This document shows positions 8,638 through 14,613 of a DNA stretch of 18,047 bases, one piece after another. Source of the DNA: JACKJP01 sp050186955 (lineage in GTDB: Bacteria > Pseudomonadota > Alphaproteobacteria > Rhizobiales > Tepidamorphaceae). The translations under genes were made by a program, and so were the position numbers. Every line of letters begins with the position of its first letter. Positions within the stretch are counted from its first letter, which is position 1. The stretch covers positions 1 through 18,047 of the forward strand of contig JBFWXZ010000051.1 in assembly GCA_050186955.1 (NCBI GenBank), given 5' to 3'. The notes below the pieces were generated by a model. That model was not told the origin of the DNA. It made no database searches and saw nothing but the letters and a program-made list of their open reading frames with translations.

Positions 8638-9504
8638 TAATACTTTTATATTTTCTGCTATTTCCTTAATTTCATCTCGCATTGTCTTTGTTGGAGCCCA
8701 GCCCATTTCTCGAATACGGTTGTCATCGATAACGAGATCGCCAAATAATTGATCCGCCATCTTGGATCTCCTGATAAATCTTAATGGAGTCTCCATTAAA
8801 ACCTTGGGAACCGGAAGCATCCACCGTTTCCTTCCCAATGCCATTCTGATCTCAGAAAGCAGGTGATTGAGCGATACCGGCTCTCCATCGGTTACGTGGA
8901 AGCGTGGTTTAGAATATGGAGCTCCGCTGCGGGAAAGAAAATCTATGGAGTTTATGAAATTATTTAGACCGATGAAACTCCTCCTATTTTTTATCATTCC
9001 AAATGGAAGAGGGATAGGGAGAGACGAAAGCGCCATCAATTTTCTGAAATTTCCCTTGACACCCACCCCGTATACGAGCGGAGGCCGGACTATTGCTATA
9101 TCCAGTTCGCTAAGTGCCAGTATTTCTTGCTCAGCAAACGCCTTCGATTCGCTATAATAACCATATGGCTCCAGTTCATCGTCTTCCGAAAAGCGATTTG
9201 ATGAACTTCCGGCGAATACCAGGATAGTCGAGACCTGAATGAAGCGCCGCACGCCTGAATCGGCGGCGCGCCTAGCCAGGTCGACCGCGAAGTCGCGATT
9301 TGCGTGCATGTAGTCTTCACGGCTGTATCTGCCGGGATCGGCATGAGCCAGTCCCGCCAGGTTCACCACGCAGTCCACGTCCGCGGCGATCGGTCCAGGC
9401 ACGTCACGATGCGCCAGCGTTGTGACCTCATGGCCCTGCGCCGTGAGATACGGAACGAGCCCGCGCCCTATGAAGCCCGAGGCGCCAGTGACGAGAAACT
9501 TCAT
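8629..9504 (-). CDS. NAD-dependent epimerase/dehydratase, WbpV-like 4-ketoreductase
   Basis: A 291-residue extended short-chain dehydrogenase. Seen: GASGFIG (7-13) for NAD(P) binding, DCVVNLAGLAH, VSTILVF, and Y-x3-K in YYSESK (Y117, K121). The downstream segment IVRPPLVYGVGVKGNF with IPLPFGMIKNRRSFIGLNN is typical of the WbpV-type branch, which reduces a UDP-4-keto-6-deoxy-HexNAc to UDP-QuiNAc or UDP-FucNAc. The partner 4,6-dehydratase (WbpM type) is not in the window. The 3' half of the gene is AT-rich like the overlapping transferase end. No clear ribosome site precedes the ATG. A true epimerase acting on another UDP-sugar cannot be excluded; the substrate is inference. Confidence 0.82.
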   Translation of the reverse strand: MKFLVTGASGFIGRGLVPYLTAQGHEVTTLAHRDVPGPIAADVDCVVNLAGLAHADPGRYSREDYMHANRDFAVDLARRAADSGVRRFIQVSTILVFAGSSSNRFSEDDELEPYGYYSESKAFAEQEILALSELDIAIVRPPLVYGVGVKGNFRKLMALSSLPIPLPFGMIKNRRSFIGLNNFINSIDFLSRSGAPYSKPRFHVTDGEPVSLNHLLSEIRMALGRKRWMLPVPKVLMETPLRFIRRSKMADQLFGDLVIDDNRIREMGWAPTKTMRDEIKEIAENIKVLSK

Positions 9505-9523
9505 GATGCGCGCAGCCTAAGAC

Positions 9524-9540
9524 CGCGGGCGGGGCCCGCG
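9524..9540 (-). terminator. GC hairpin between the LysR gene and the reductase gene
   Basis: CGCGGGC and GCCCGCG form a 7-bp stem with a 3-nt loop, just after the regulator's stop codon on the minus strand. Only GTCTT follows, so termination is likely weak. It could separate the regulator transcript from the polysaccharide gene 40 bp downstream. Confidence 0.35.
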
Positions 9541-9544
9541 CCCC

Positions 9545-10591
9545 TCACTCCCTCTCGACGAAGCCGTCGAAGAGGAAGACGACATTGCCGGTGCCGAAGC
9601 GCTCGCTCATGTCGTTGGGGTGAATGAATTCCTGGCGGAACCACGGATAGGCGACCGGGTCGAAGGACTGGCGGAGCCATTCGATGGCGGCGCGGTTGCG
9701 CGTCATCTTCTTGGAATCGGGGTGATAGGAGAGCCAGATCTCGCGCGACAGGCGGAATTCGTCGAGCACCGGGCGTAGCCGGCGCGAGATCGCCCGCGCA
9801 TAGGTTGGCAGCAGGCCGATGCCGGCGCCGCGGGTGATCGCGTAGGCGTGCGCGGTCGAGGTATTGGCGCTCACCGAGATGAACGGGATGTCGTCGGGGT
9901 TGGGCACGAATTGCTGCAGCATGCCGTGCGGCACCTGCTCGGAGATCTGCTCGACGAAGTGATAGTGCACGATGTCCTTCACCGAGGCCGGGGCGCCGTG
10001 CTCGCGCAGATATTGCTCGGAGGCGAACAGCATCAGATGGAGGACGCCGATCTTGACGGCGACGAGCTCGGGATCGGTCGGCCGCGAGAGCTGGATCGCG
10101 ATGTCCGCCTCGAGCCCCGACATGTCGGGCACCCGCATGTCGCATTGCAGATCGAGATGGACGCCGGGGTTCTGGCGCTGGAAATCGACCAGCCGCGGGA
10201 TCAGCCAGAAGGTGCCGAGGCCCTCGGTGACGGCGACCTTGACGCGGCCCTTGAGGCCGCGCTGGCCTTGGCGGGCGAGCCGCAGGACACCGGAGAAGCC
10301 CTCGCGCATCGACTGCGCGATCTCGGCGATCTCCTTGCCCTCGCGGGTGACGCGGACGCCTGAATTGGTGCGCGCGAGCAGGTTGTAGCCGAGGCGGTTC
10401 TCGAGCTGCTCGATCTTCTTGCGGATGGTGTTGAGGGAGATCCCCGTCGCCTGCGCCGCGGCGCGCAGGGAGCCCAGCTCCGCGACCTCGATGAAGATGC
10501 GGATGTCGTCCCAGCTGATGCGGGGGTCGTTCTCGACCGTCTGGACGGGCGCGACGACCGGGGTTGAATCACGGTGTTGCAAAAGTTGCAC
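9545..10591 (-). CDS. LysR-family transcriptional regulator
   Basis: About 348 residues, slightly longer than usual because of an N-terminal extension of roughly 25 residues. The winged helix-turn-helix is ISWDDIRIFIEVAELGSLRAAAQ...ISLNTIRKKIEQLENRLG, followed by the linker and a periplasmic-binding-like effector domain (GRVKVAVTEGLGTFWLIPRL, ADIAIQLSRP, THAYAITRGAGIGLLPTY region). The longest frame starts with GTG at 10591; a TTG at 10582 with GGGGGTG upstream is equally possible, and no ATG is available before the DNA-binding domain. The gene is divergent from the GNAT gene at 10660, and a T-N11-A palindrome overlaps its start codon, so it probably controls that gene and itself. The effector ligand is unknown. 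Confidence 0.92.
   Translation of the reverse strand: MQLLQHRDSTPVVAPVQTVENDPRISWDDIRIFIEVAELGSLRAAAQATGISLNTIRKKIEQLENRLGYNLLARTNSGVRVTREGKEIAEIAQSMREGFSGVLRLARQGQRGLKGRVKVAVTEGLGTFWLIPRLVDFQRQNPGVHLDLQCDMRVPDMSGLEADIAIQLSRPTDPELVAVKIGVLHLMLFASEQYLREHGAPASVKDIVHYHFVEQISEQVPHGMLQQFVPNPDDIPFISVSANTSTAHAYAITRGAGIGLLPTYARAISRRLRPVLDEFRLSREIWLSYHPDSKKMTRNRAAIEWLRQSFDPVAYPWFRQEFIHPNDMSERFGTGNVVFLFDGFVERE
10578..10590. promoter_or_regulatory. Candidate LysR-type binding site (T-N11-A)
   Basis: TGCAA-AAG-TTGCA is a perfect 5+3+5 inverted repeat with the T-N11-A form of LysR-type boxes. It lies in the divergent region and overlaps the start codon(s) of the LysR gene. A -10-like TATATT at 10615-10620 on the plus strand has no good -35 at 17 bp, which would fit an activator-dependent promoter for the GNAT gene. 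GTTGC also occurs as a direct repeat here (10576-10580 and 10585-10589). Confidence 0.6.
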
Positions 10592-10614
10592 CCCCTGTTC
10601 GGCCCAAAGAAAGC

Positions 10615-10620
10615 TATATT
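10615..10620 (+). promoter_or_regulatory. -10-like element upstream of the GNAT gene
   Basis: TATATT is the only good -10 match in the short AT-rich stretch before the GNAT gene. No -35 consensus stands at normal spacing; the LysR-type box ends 24 bp upstream. This is a prediction from spacing and composition. Confidence 0.35.
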
Positions 10621-10659
10621 TTGAGCTGGGCTGTCAACAAGTTTTCCAGGAGAAAAGTG

Positions 10660-11895
10660 ATGAATGTACAAGTTAAACCTGGAGTTATCCCGCAGCCGGA
10701 AACGGCGGCGCGCGATCTGGACACGATGAATCCGGAGAAAGTCGCGCGCGGCGTCATGGCGTTTCATCCCGCGGTCGACACCATCGCACCGCTGCTGGAA
10801 AGGGCGGGTCTGGAGATCCCGGGGCTGGCCAGCGCCGAGAAGGTCACCTCCATCTATGTGCACAATCCCGACTGCCTGCTGGCGCTCGGGCGCACCCGCG
10901 ACGGCGTCGACGCGCTGCGCAATCCGCGGGGCTTCATCGCCCAGCTGCCGCTCAACAAGGAAGGCACCGCGGCGCTGATCAACGGCGAGCTCGACACCGG
11001 CGCGCCGGAGCTGCGCTACATCTGCCGGCAGTACGAGAAGCCGGATTCGGTCTATATCTGGTGCATCTTCGTCGATCCGCGGCTTGCCGGCGGCATCGCG
11101 CTGATCATGGACCGGCTGAGCTCCAACAGCGCGCGCCACGCCACGCTCTACTGCAAGGCGGCGTCGGAGCGTTCGCGCATCTTCTTCGAGACGCTCGGTT
11201 TCGTTTCCGGCGTTTGGACAGGCGGGCAGCTCAACGAGGAGCTGATGATCTATCAGCGTGCGGCGGAGAAGGCGGACGCGCCGCTCTCGGACGGGCCCTA
11301 CGACACCGCGATCCCCTCCCCGCGGGCCGGCTCCACGGTCGGCAAGGGCATCCGGATCAAGGTCGCGCATTCGCTCGATGAGCTGCTCGCCGCCTTCGCC
11401 ATCCGCGCCGCGACCTATATCGCGGAGCAGGACTGCCCGATGGCGGAGGAATATGACGGCAACGACTTCTCCGGCTCGCACATGATCGGCTATGTCGACG
11501 GCGAGCCGGCGGCCTGCCTGCGCGTGCGCTATTTCGCCGATTTCGCCAAGATCGAGCGGCTCGCCGTGCTGCCGCGCTTCCGCAACACCAGGATCGCCAT
11601 GAAGCTGATCCCGGCGGCGGTGGCGCTGTGCCGCCGCAAGGGCTATCGCAAGATCATCGGCAACGCCGAGCCGGAGATCGTGCCGCTGTGGAAGCGCTTC
11701 GGCTTCCGGCCGCGCACCGACAAGCCGACGGTCAGCTTCTCCGGCAACGACTATGTCGAGGGCGAGGTCGAGGTGACGGCGGATCCGCGCCGGCTCACCG
11801 CCATGACCCCGATGCCGGTGCTGCTGCGCCCCGAGGGCGCGTGGAACCGCCCCGGCGTGCTGGAATCGCAGGAAGGGACGGCAAAGGGGCTATGA
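10660..11895 (+). CDS. Two-domain GNAT-family N-acetyltransferase
   Basis: A 411-residue cytoplasmic protein. The ATG at 10660 has a strong AGGAG at 10648-10652, seven bases upstream. The C-terminal third is a GNAT fold: SHMIGYVDGEPAACLRVRYF, then KIERLAVLPRFRNTRIAMKL (the beta4/acetyl-CoA loop region, with R-x-x-R-x in place of the classical Q-x-x-G-x-G/A) and EIVPLWKRFGFRP as the closing strand. The N-terminal half (SIYVHNPDCLLALGRTRDG, YICRQYEKPDSVYIWCIFVDPRLAGGIALIMDRL, SERSRIFFETLGFVSG) also resembles a GNAT fold but is degenerate. The substrate is not evident. The gene overlaps the following small gene (ATGA at 11892) and is divergent from a LysR regulator, its probable controller. Confidence 0.8.
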   Translation: MNVQVKPGVIPQPETAARDLDTMNPEKVARGVMAFHPAVDTIAPLLERAGLEIPGLASAEKVTSIYVHNPDCLLALGRTRDGVDALRNPRGFIAQLPLNKEGTAALINGELDTGAPELRYICRQYEKPDSVYIWCIFVDPRLAGGIALIMDRLSSNSARHATLYCKAASERSRIFFETLGFVSGVWTGGQLNEELMIYQRAAEKADAPLSDGPYDTAIPSPRAGSTVGKGIRIKVAHSLDELLAAFAIRAATYIAEQDCPMAEEYDGNDFSGSHMIGYVDGEPAACLRVRYFADFAKIERLAVLPRFRNTRIAMKLIPAAVALCRRKGYRKIIGNAEPEIVPLWKRFGFRPRTDKPTVSFSGNDYVEGEVEVTADPRRLTAMTPMPVLLRPEGAWNRPGVLESQEGTAKGL

Positions 11896-12131
11896 GCGAT
11901 CACGACAGGGTAAGATTGCTTATCGCCATCCACCACATGCTCGAATTCGCCGCGGGCGAGGCGCGCCGGCTGGAGGAGCCGAGGCTCGCCAGACTGACGC
12001 GCAACGCCTGCGAGGAGATCGTCCGGCTCACAGGCCACGGTGCGCTGGACGCCTACGAGGACGATGTCGAGTTTGCGCAAGACCTGCCGGCCGAGCCGGC
12101 GGCGGAGCGCAAGTTCGGCACGTCCCGCTAG
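11892..12131 (+). CDS. Small protein of unknown function, coupled to the GNAT gene
   Basis: A 79-residue soluble protein, predicted mostly helical in its first 50 residues (VRLLIAIHHMLEFAAGEARRLEE, LARLTRNACEEIVRL), with an acidic tail. I do not recognise the family. It is real by context: its ATG overlaps the GNAT stop as ATGA, AAGGGG lies just upstream, and the codon pattern is GC3-rich. It may be a partner or modulator of the acetyltransferase; that is inference only. Confidence 0.68.
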   Translation: MSDHDRVRLLIAIHHMLEFAAGEARRLEEPRLARLTRNACEEIVRLTGHGALDAYEDDVEFAQDLPAEPAAERKFGTSR

Positions 12132-12135
12132 GGCC

Positions 12136-12284
12136 GACGGGAGCGGCCGTCCAGGCGGACCTGATCCTTCCCCGGGGCGGTCTTCCGCAACCGACGCCTC
12201 GCAGCCGGGCATCCCCCCGCCCGACAGCAGGCGCCGGGCGGCAGGCCGATCGAACCGGCGAGAATCGGACAAGCCGCTCCCGTC
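12136..12284. repeat. 149-bp segment bounded by 12-bp inverted repeats
   Basis: The arms GACGGGAGCGGC and GCCGCTCCCGTC are exact inverted copies, and both continue inward with a GTCC. This resembles a small non-coding repeat element or MITE remnant, but no target-site duplication is obvious and chance in GC-rich DNA is possible. Confidence 0.3.
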
Positions 12285-12292
12285 ACGTCCCC
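12274..12292. repeat. 19-bp direct repeat, copy 1
   Basis: CCGCTCCCGTCACGTCCCC occurs here and again at 14595-14613, in each case just downstream of minus-strand or converging genes. In copy 2 it overlaps the right arm of the terminator after the M20 gene. Confidence 0.5.
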
Positions 12293-12480
12293 GCCCCGTC
12301 AGGGGCTCATCGCACATGTCGCGGTAGCTCCGCCGTCCAAGCCGCGCAGCCGCATCGACGCGCAGGCGGCTCTTATCCGCCATGCGCGGCCCCTTGCCCG
12401 GCCCATCCGAAAATCCGCCAATCGGAGGGAACCCGACCGGCGGCAGTCGCGGAGATCAATCCGGATGGAGTTTCTTCGCC

Positions 12481-13923
12481 CTATCGCCAGGCGGCCCGTT
12501 CGCGGATACCGGCCAGGGCGACCCGGGCGTTGCCGACGATGGCGTCGCGGTTCAGATGGACAAGCTTGCCGCCGCGCTTGAGGATGCGGCCGTCGATGAC
12601 GACGGTGTCCACATTGGCCGGCGTCGTGCATTCGACGGCCATGTTCTCCGCATCGGTAAAGACCCCCATGTTGAGGGCGTCGGTGGTGATCATGAGGAGA
12701 TCGGCGCGTTTGCCAGGCGTAAGCGAACCGACACGGTCGTCGATACCGACCGAGCGGGCACCGTCGATGGTCCCGAGCCTGAGCGCATCGATCGCCGGCA
12801 TGTCGAACTCGCTCAGCTTCTTCGCCTTCTCGACATTTCGCGCCCAGCGGATGATCTCGAACAGGTTGGCGGTGCCGCTCAGCGACACCGAATCGATGCC
12901 GATCCCGGTCGGCACGCCGGCCGCGATGTATTCGCCGATCTTCGGCAGACCGAAACCGATGCGCATTTCCGACCCCGGCGTTGCCGCGAAGGCCGATCCG
13001 GCGTCCTTGACCCGGGCTATCTCTTCAGGGGTCGACGAGATGGCGTGAACGATCTGCATATCGGGTCCCAGGAACTTGTTGTCAGCCAGTTGGCCGACCT
13101 GGCCCTTGGCCTTCTGCGAGCTGCCGACATGTACCGACATCGGCAGCTTAAGGCCGCGCGCCGCCTCGTAGTCGGCCCGGTAGACGGCCTCGGGCAGGCC
13201 CGTGGCCCGGTACATCCCACGCCAGCCGAATCCGAGCGTGACCATGCCGCCGCCGTCGAGCCTGCCCCAGTCCTTCTGCAGGCCCTCGATAGCCGAAAAG
13301 TCGATCGGCTCTTCGTCGGAATGGCCTTGCCCCCAGCCAAAATAATACCTGCCGCGCAAGCCGGAGGCGGTCATCGACAGGATGTCGGCCTCGGCGTGGT
13401 CGCGGCTGCGCGCGTTATGGCCCCAGTTGTAGATCGTGGTGATGCCCGAGTTGATCGCCTCCGCGGCCGACAGCATCGAGCTGGCCAGGATGTCCTGGGG
13501 CATCATCAGCTTGCCGAAGCGTCCGCTGGTGGCGAAATAACCTTCCTTGCCACTGTTGCCCGAGAAGCTGCGCAGGATGGTGTTCCACATGTGCCAGTGG
13601 GTATCGACCAGACCCGGCATGACGATCGACCCGGTACCGTCGATGATTGTCGCCGCCGGGGCGTCGACGGTCTCACCGACGGCGACGATCTCCCCGTTGC
13701 GGACATGGACCGCACCGTTGTCGATGTTTCCGAGGGCGTCGTCCATGGTCAGGACGGTGGCGCCCCGGATCACGAACTCGCCCCGCTCGGGCAGCGCGCC
13801 GGCGGCTTCCCCCACGTCCGGTACGGCAGCCGAGGCGGCCCCCGATGCGGACGGCAGGGAAACGGCAGCAGCCGCCAAGGCGGCGACAGACGTCAGGAAC
13901 TCCCGACGATAGATATCAGTCAT
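12481..13923 (-). CDS. Tat-exported amidohydrolase (ATZ/TRZ-like)
   Basis: A 480-residue metal-dependent amidohydrolase. The ATG at 13923 follows AAGGAGGAAGCCA, a strong ribosome site. The N-terminus carries a twin-arginine signal: YRREFL (5-10), then the hydrophobic segment TSVAALAAAAVSLPSASGAASA. The mature part has the small beta domain (FVIRGATVLTMDDALGNIDNG, GEIVAVGE), the metal motif H-x-H in GLVDTHWHMW (H109, H111), further candidate ligands H265 (SVHVG), H293 (IVHAI) and D344 (GIDSVS), and the closing LTPGKRADLLMI. This is the ligand set of the chlorohydrolase/cytosine-deaminase-like branch, which hydrolyses C-N bonds in rings or amidines. Substrate unknown; a periplasmic location is predicted. 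An upstream AT-rich region with palindromes may control it. Confidence 0.88.
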   Translation of the reverse strand: MTDIYRREFLTSVAALAAAAVSLPSASGAASAAVPDVGEAAGALPERGEFVIRGATVLTMDDALGNIDNGAVHVRNGEIVAVGETVDAPAATIIDGTGSIVMPGLVDTHWHMWNTILRSFSGNSGKEGYFATSGRFGKLMMPQDILASSMLSAAEAINSGITTIYNWGHNARSRDHAEADILSMTASGLRGRYYFGWGQGHSDEEPIDFSAIEGLQKDWGRLDGGGMVTLGFGWRGMYRATGLPEAVYRADYEAARGLKLPMSVHVGSSQKAKGQVGQLADNKFLGPDMQIVHAISSTPEEIARVKDAGSAFAATPGSEMRIGFGLPKIGEYIAAGVPTGIGIDSVSLSGTANLFEIIRWARNVEKAKKLSEFDMPAIDALRLGTIDGARSVGIDDRVGSLTPGKRADLLMITTDALNMGVFTDAENMAVECTTPANVDTVVIDGRILKRGGKLVHLNRDAIVGNARVALAGIRERAAWR

Positions 13924-14184
13924 TGGCTTCCTCCTTTTTTCGCCGCCCTGGCGCTCCCCGGCGCGACGGCTTGACGATGCCCCGCCACACGGCCCGGCCG
14001 CTGAAGACCGGCGCCGGCAAGCGAGGCAGATGAATGGGTGGGGGCCTTCCCGTCCCCGTCCTGTCCCGCGCCGCCATGAGCCAAACGCGATGACCGGCAT
14101 GCTCACCGGAACGGCATACCTGCTCCCGGACCGTAAACCGCTCCAAAGGCCTGGTATCGAGGATCAGTAAGACTTCCCTATCCC

Positions 14185-14205
14185 ATATTTGATATTATCA
14201 AATAT
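14185..14205. promoter_or_regulatory. 21-bp perfect palindrome, candidate operator
   Basis: Arms ATATTTGATA and TATCAAATAT around a central T, in the AT-rich stretch upstream of the amidohydrolase gene. Its length and symmetry fit a dimeric repressor site (GntR- or TetR-like), but no regulator is identified. Confidence 0.45.
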
Positions 14206-14208
14206 TGT

Positions 14209-14225
14209 ATTTCATAATGTGAAAT
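14209..14225. promoter_or_regulatory. 17-bp interrupted palindrome, candidate operator
   Basis: ATTTCA and TGAAAT arms with a 5-nt spacer, four bases from the 21-bp palindrome. The two together suggest a double operator. AT-rich composition raises the chance of accidental symmetry. Confidence 0.35.
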
Positions 14226-14245
14226 CATGTTTTTATTTTGTAATT

Positions 14246-14275
14246 ACTATCATTGAACACAATGAGCTAAGTCAA
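14246..14275 (-). promoter_or_regulatory. Possible sigma-70 promoter for the amidohydrolase
   Basis: On the minus strand TTGACT (14275-14270) and GATAGT (14251-14246) are separated by 18 bp. Transcription would start near 14240, pass both palindromes and leave a leader of over 300 nt before the ATG at 13923. The long leader makes this a tentative call. Confidence 0.35.
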
Positions 14276-14286
14276 CATTATTTCAT

Positions 14287-14526
14287 TCAACGCCAACTAT
14301 GGGATGGCCGACCATGCGCCGAGAGCAGGTGACTGCGCGCACGTTCCCGGCGACGAGCCGGATCGACAAGCTCGCCGTGCAGCTCCGTCAGGCTTGCATG
14401 GTCATTCGCCACGCGGCGGATATGTGCAGGCAGGCCTTCCGCTTGCGCCATCGCGAGGACGTCGAGGACCGCCATGCATGCCGCAATCAGGAGCGTGACG
14501 GCCGGGCCTTCAAGCGCGTCCCGGGG
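14287..14526 (-). pseudogene. Possible remnant: C-terminal part of an unrecognised gene
   Basis: An open minus-strand frame with GC3-rich codons runs from just after a TGA at 14527-14529 to a TGA at 14287. Its start region lacks a ribosome site. The conceptual protein begins PRDALEGPAVTLLIAACMAV and continues with amphipathic helical sequence (AHIRRVANDHASLTELHGELVD), reading like the end of a larger helical domain. I could not assign a family. The plus strand here is also partly open, so this may simply be non-coding sequence. Confidence 0.25.
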
Positions 14527-14570
14527 TCAGCTAGGCAAGAGCTCCTGCCGGCCCCGCCGCCGAAATACCG

Positions 14571-14601
14571 GAAAAGTGGAGCGGATCACCGGATCCGCTC
14601 C
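14571..14601 (-). terminator. Intrinsic terminator after the M20 gene
   Basis: Stem GGAGCGGATC/GATCCGCTCC (10 bp, 14578-14601) with a 4-nt loop, followed on the minus strand by ACTTTTCC. It begins 12 bp past the stop at 14613 and probably ends the ABC/M20 operon transcript. Confidence 0.65.
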
Positions 14602-14613
14602 CGTCACGTCCCC
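14595..14613. repeat. 19-bp direct repeat, copy 2
   Basis: Exact copy of the sequence at 12274-12292. It starts inside the right arm of the terminator stem and ends on the first base of the M20 stop codon (reading plus). Confidence 0.5.

Larger units (their letters stand above)
12132..12480. other. Intergenic region with repeat sequences, no convincing gene
   Basis: About 350 bp between two converging genes. Open frames here lack ribosome sites and look like shadows. GACGGGAGCGGC (12136-12147) and its inverse GCCGCTCCCGTC (12273-12284) bracket 149 bp. The right arm is part of a 19-base sequence repeated exactly at 14595-14613. A 5-bp hairpin GACGG/CCGTC follows the small gene's stop but lacks a T-run. 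No RNA gene was recognised. Confidence 0.5.

Noticed and set aside
11751..12383. Minus-strand open frame over the small coupled gene and the intergenic region
   Set aside because: No ribosome site or recognisable domain; it is antisense to a gene supported by ATGA coupling.
12382..13974. Long plus-strand open frame opposite the amidohydrolase
   Set aside because: The minus strand carries a strong ribosome site, Tat signal and metal ligands; the plus frame is a GC shadow.
13924..14146. N-terminal extension or separate small gene upstream of the amidohydrolase
   Set aside because: The ATG at 13923 has a near-perfect ribosome site and begins a Tat signal, which must be N-terminal; upstream frames are Arg/Gly-rich without a ribosome site.
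14189..14218. Plus-strand promoter-like pair TTGATA/CATAAT with 18-bp spacing
   Set aside because: It lies inside the two AT-rich palindromes, and no convincing plus-strand gene follows; likely chance in AT-rich DNA, though a small RNA cannot be excluded.
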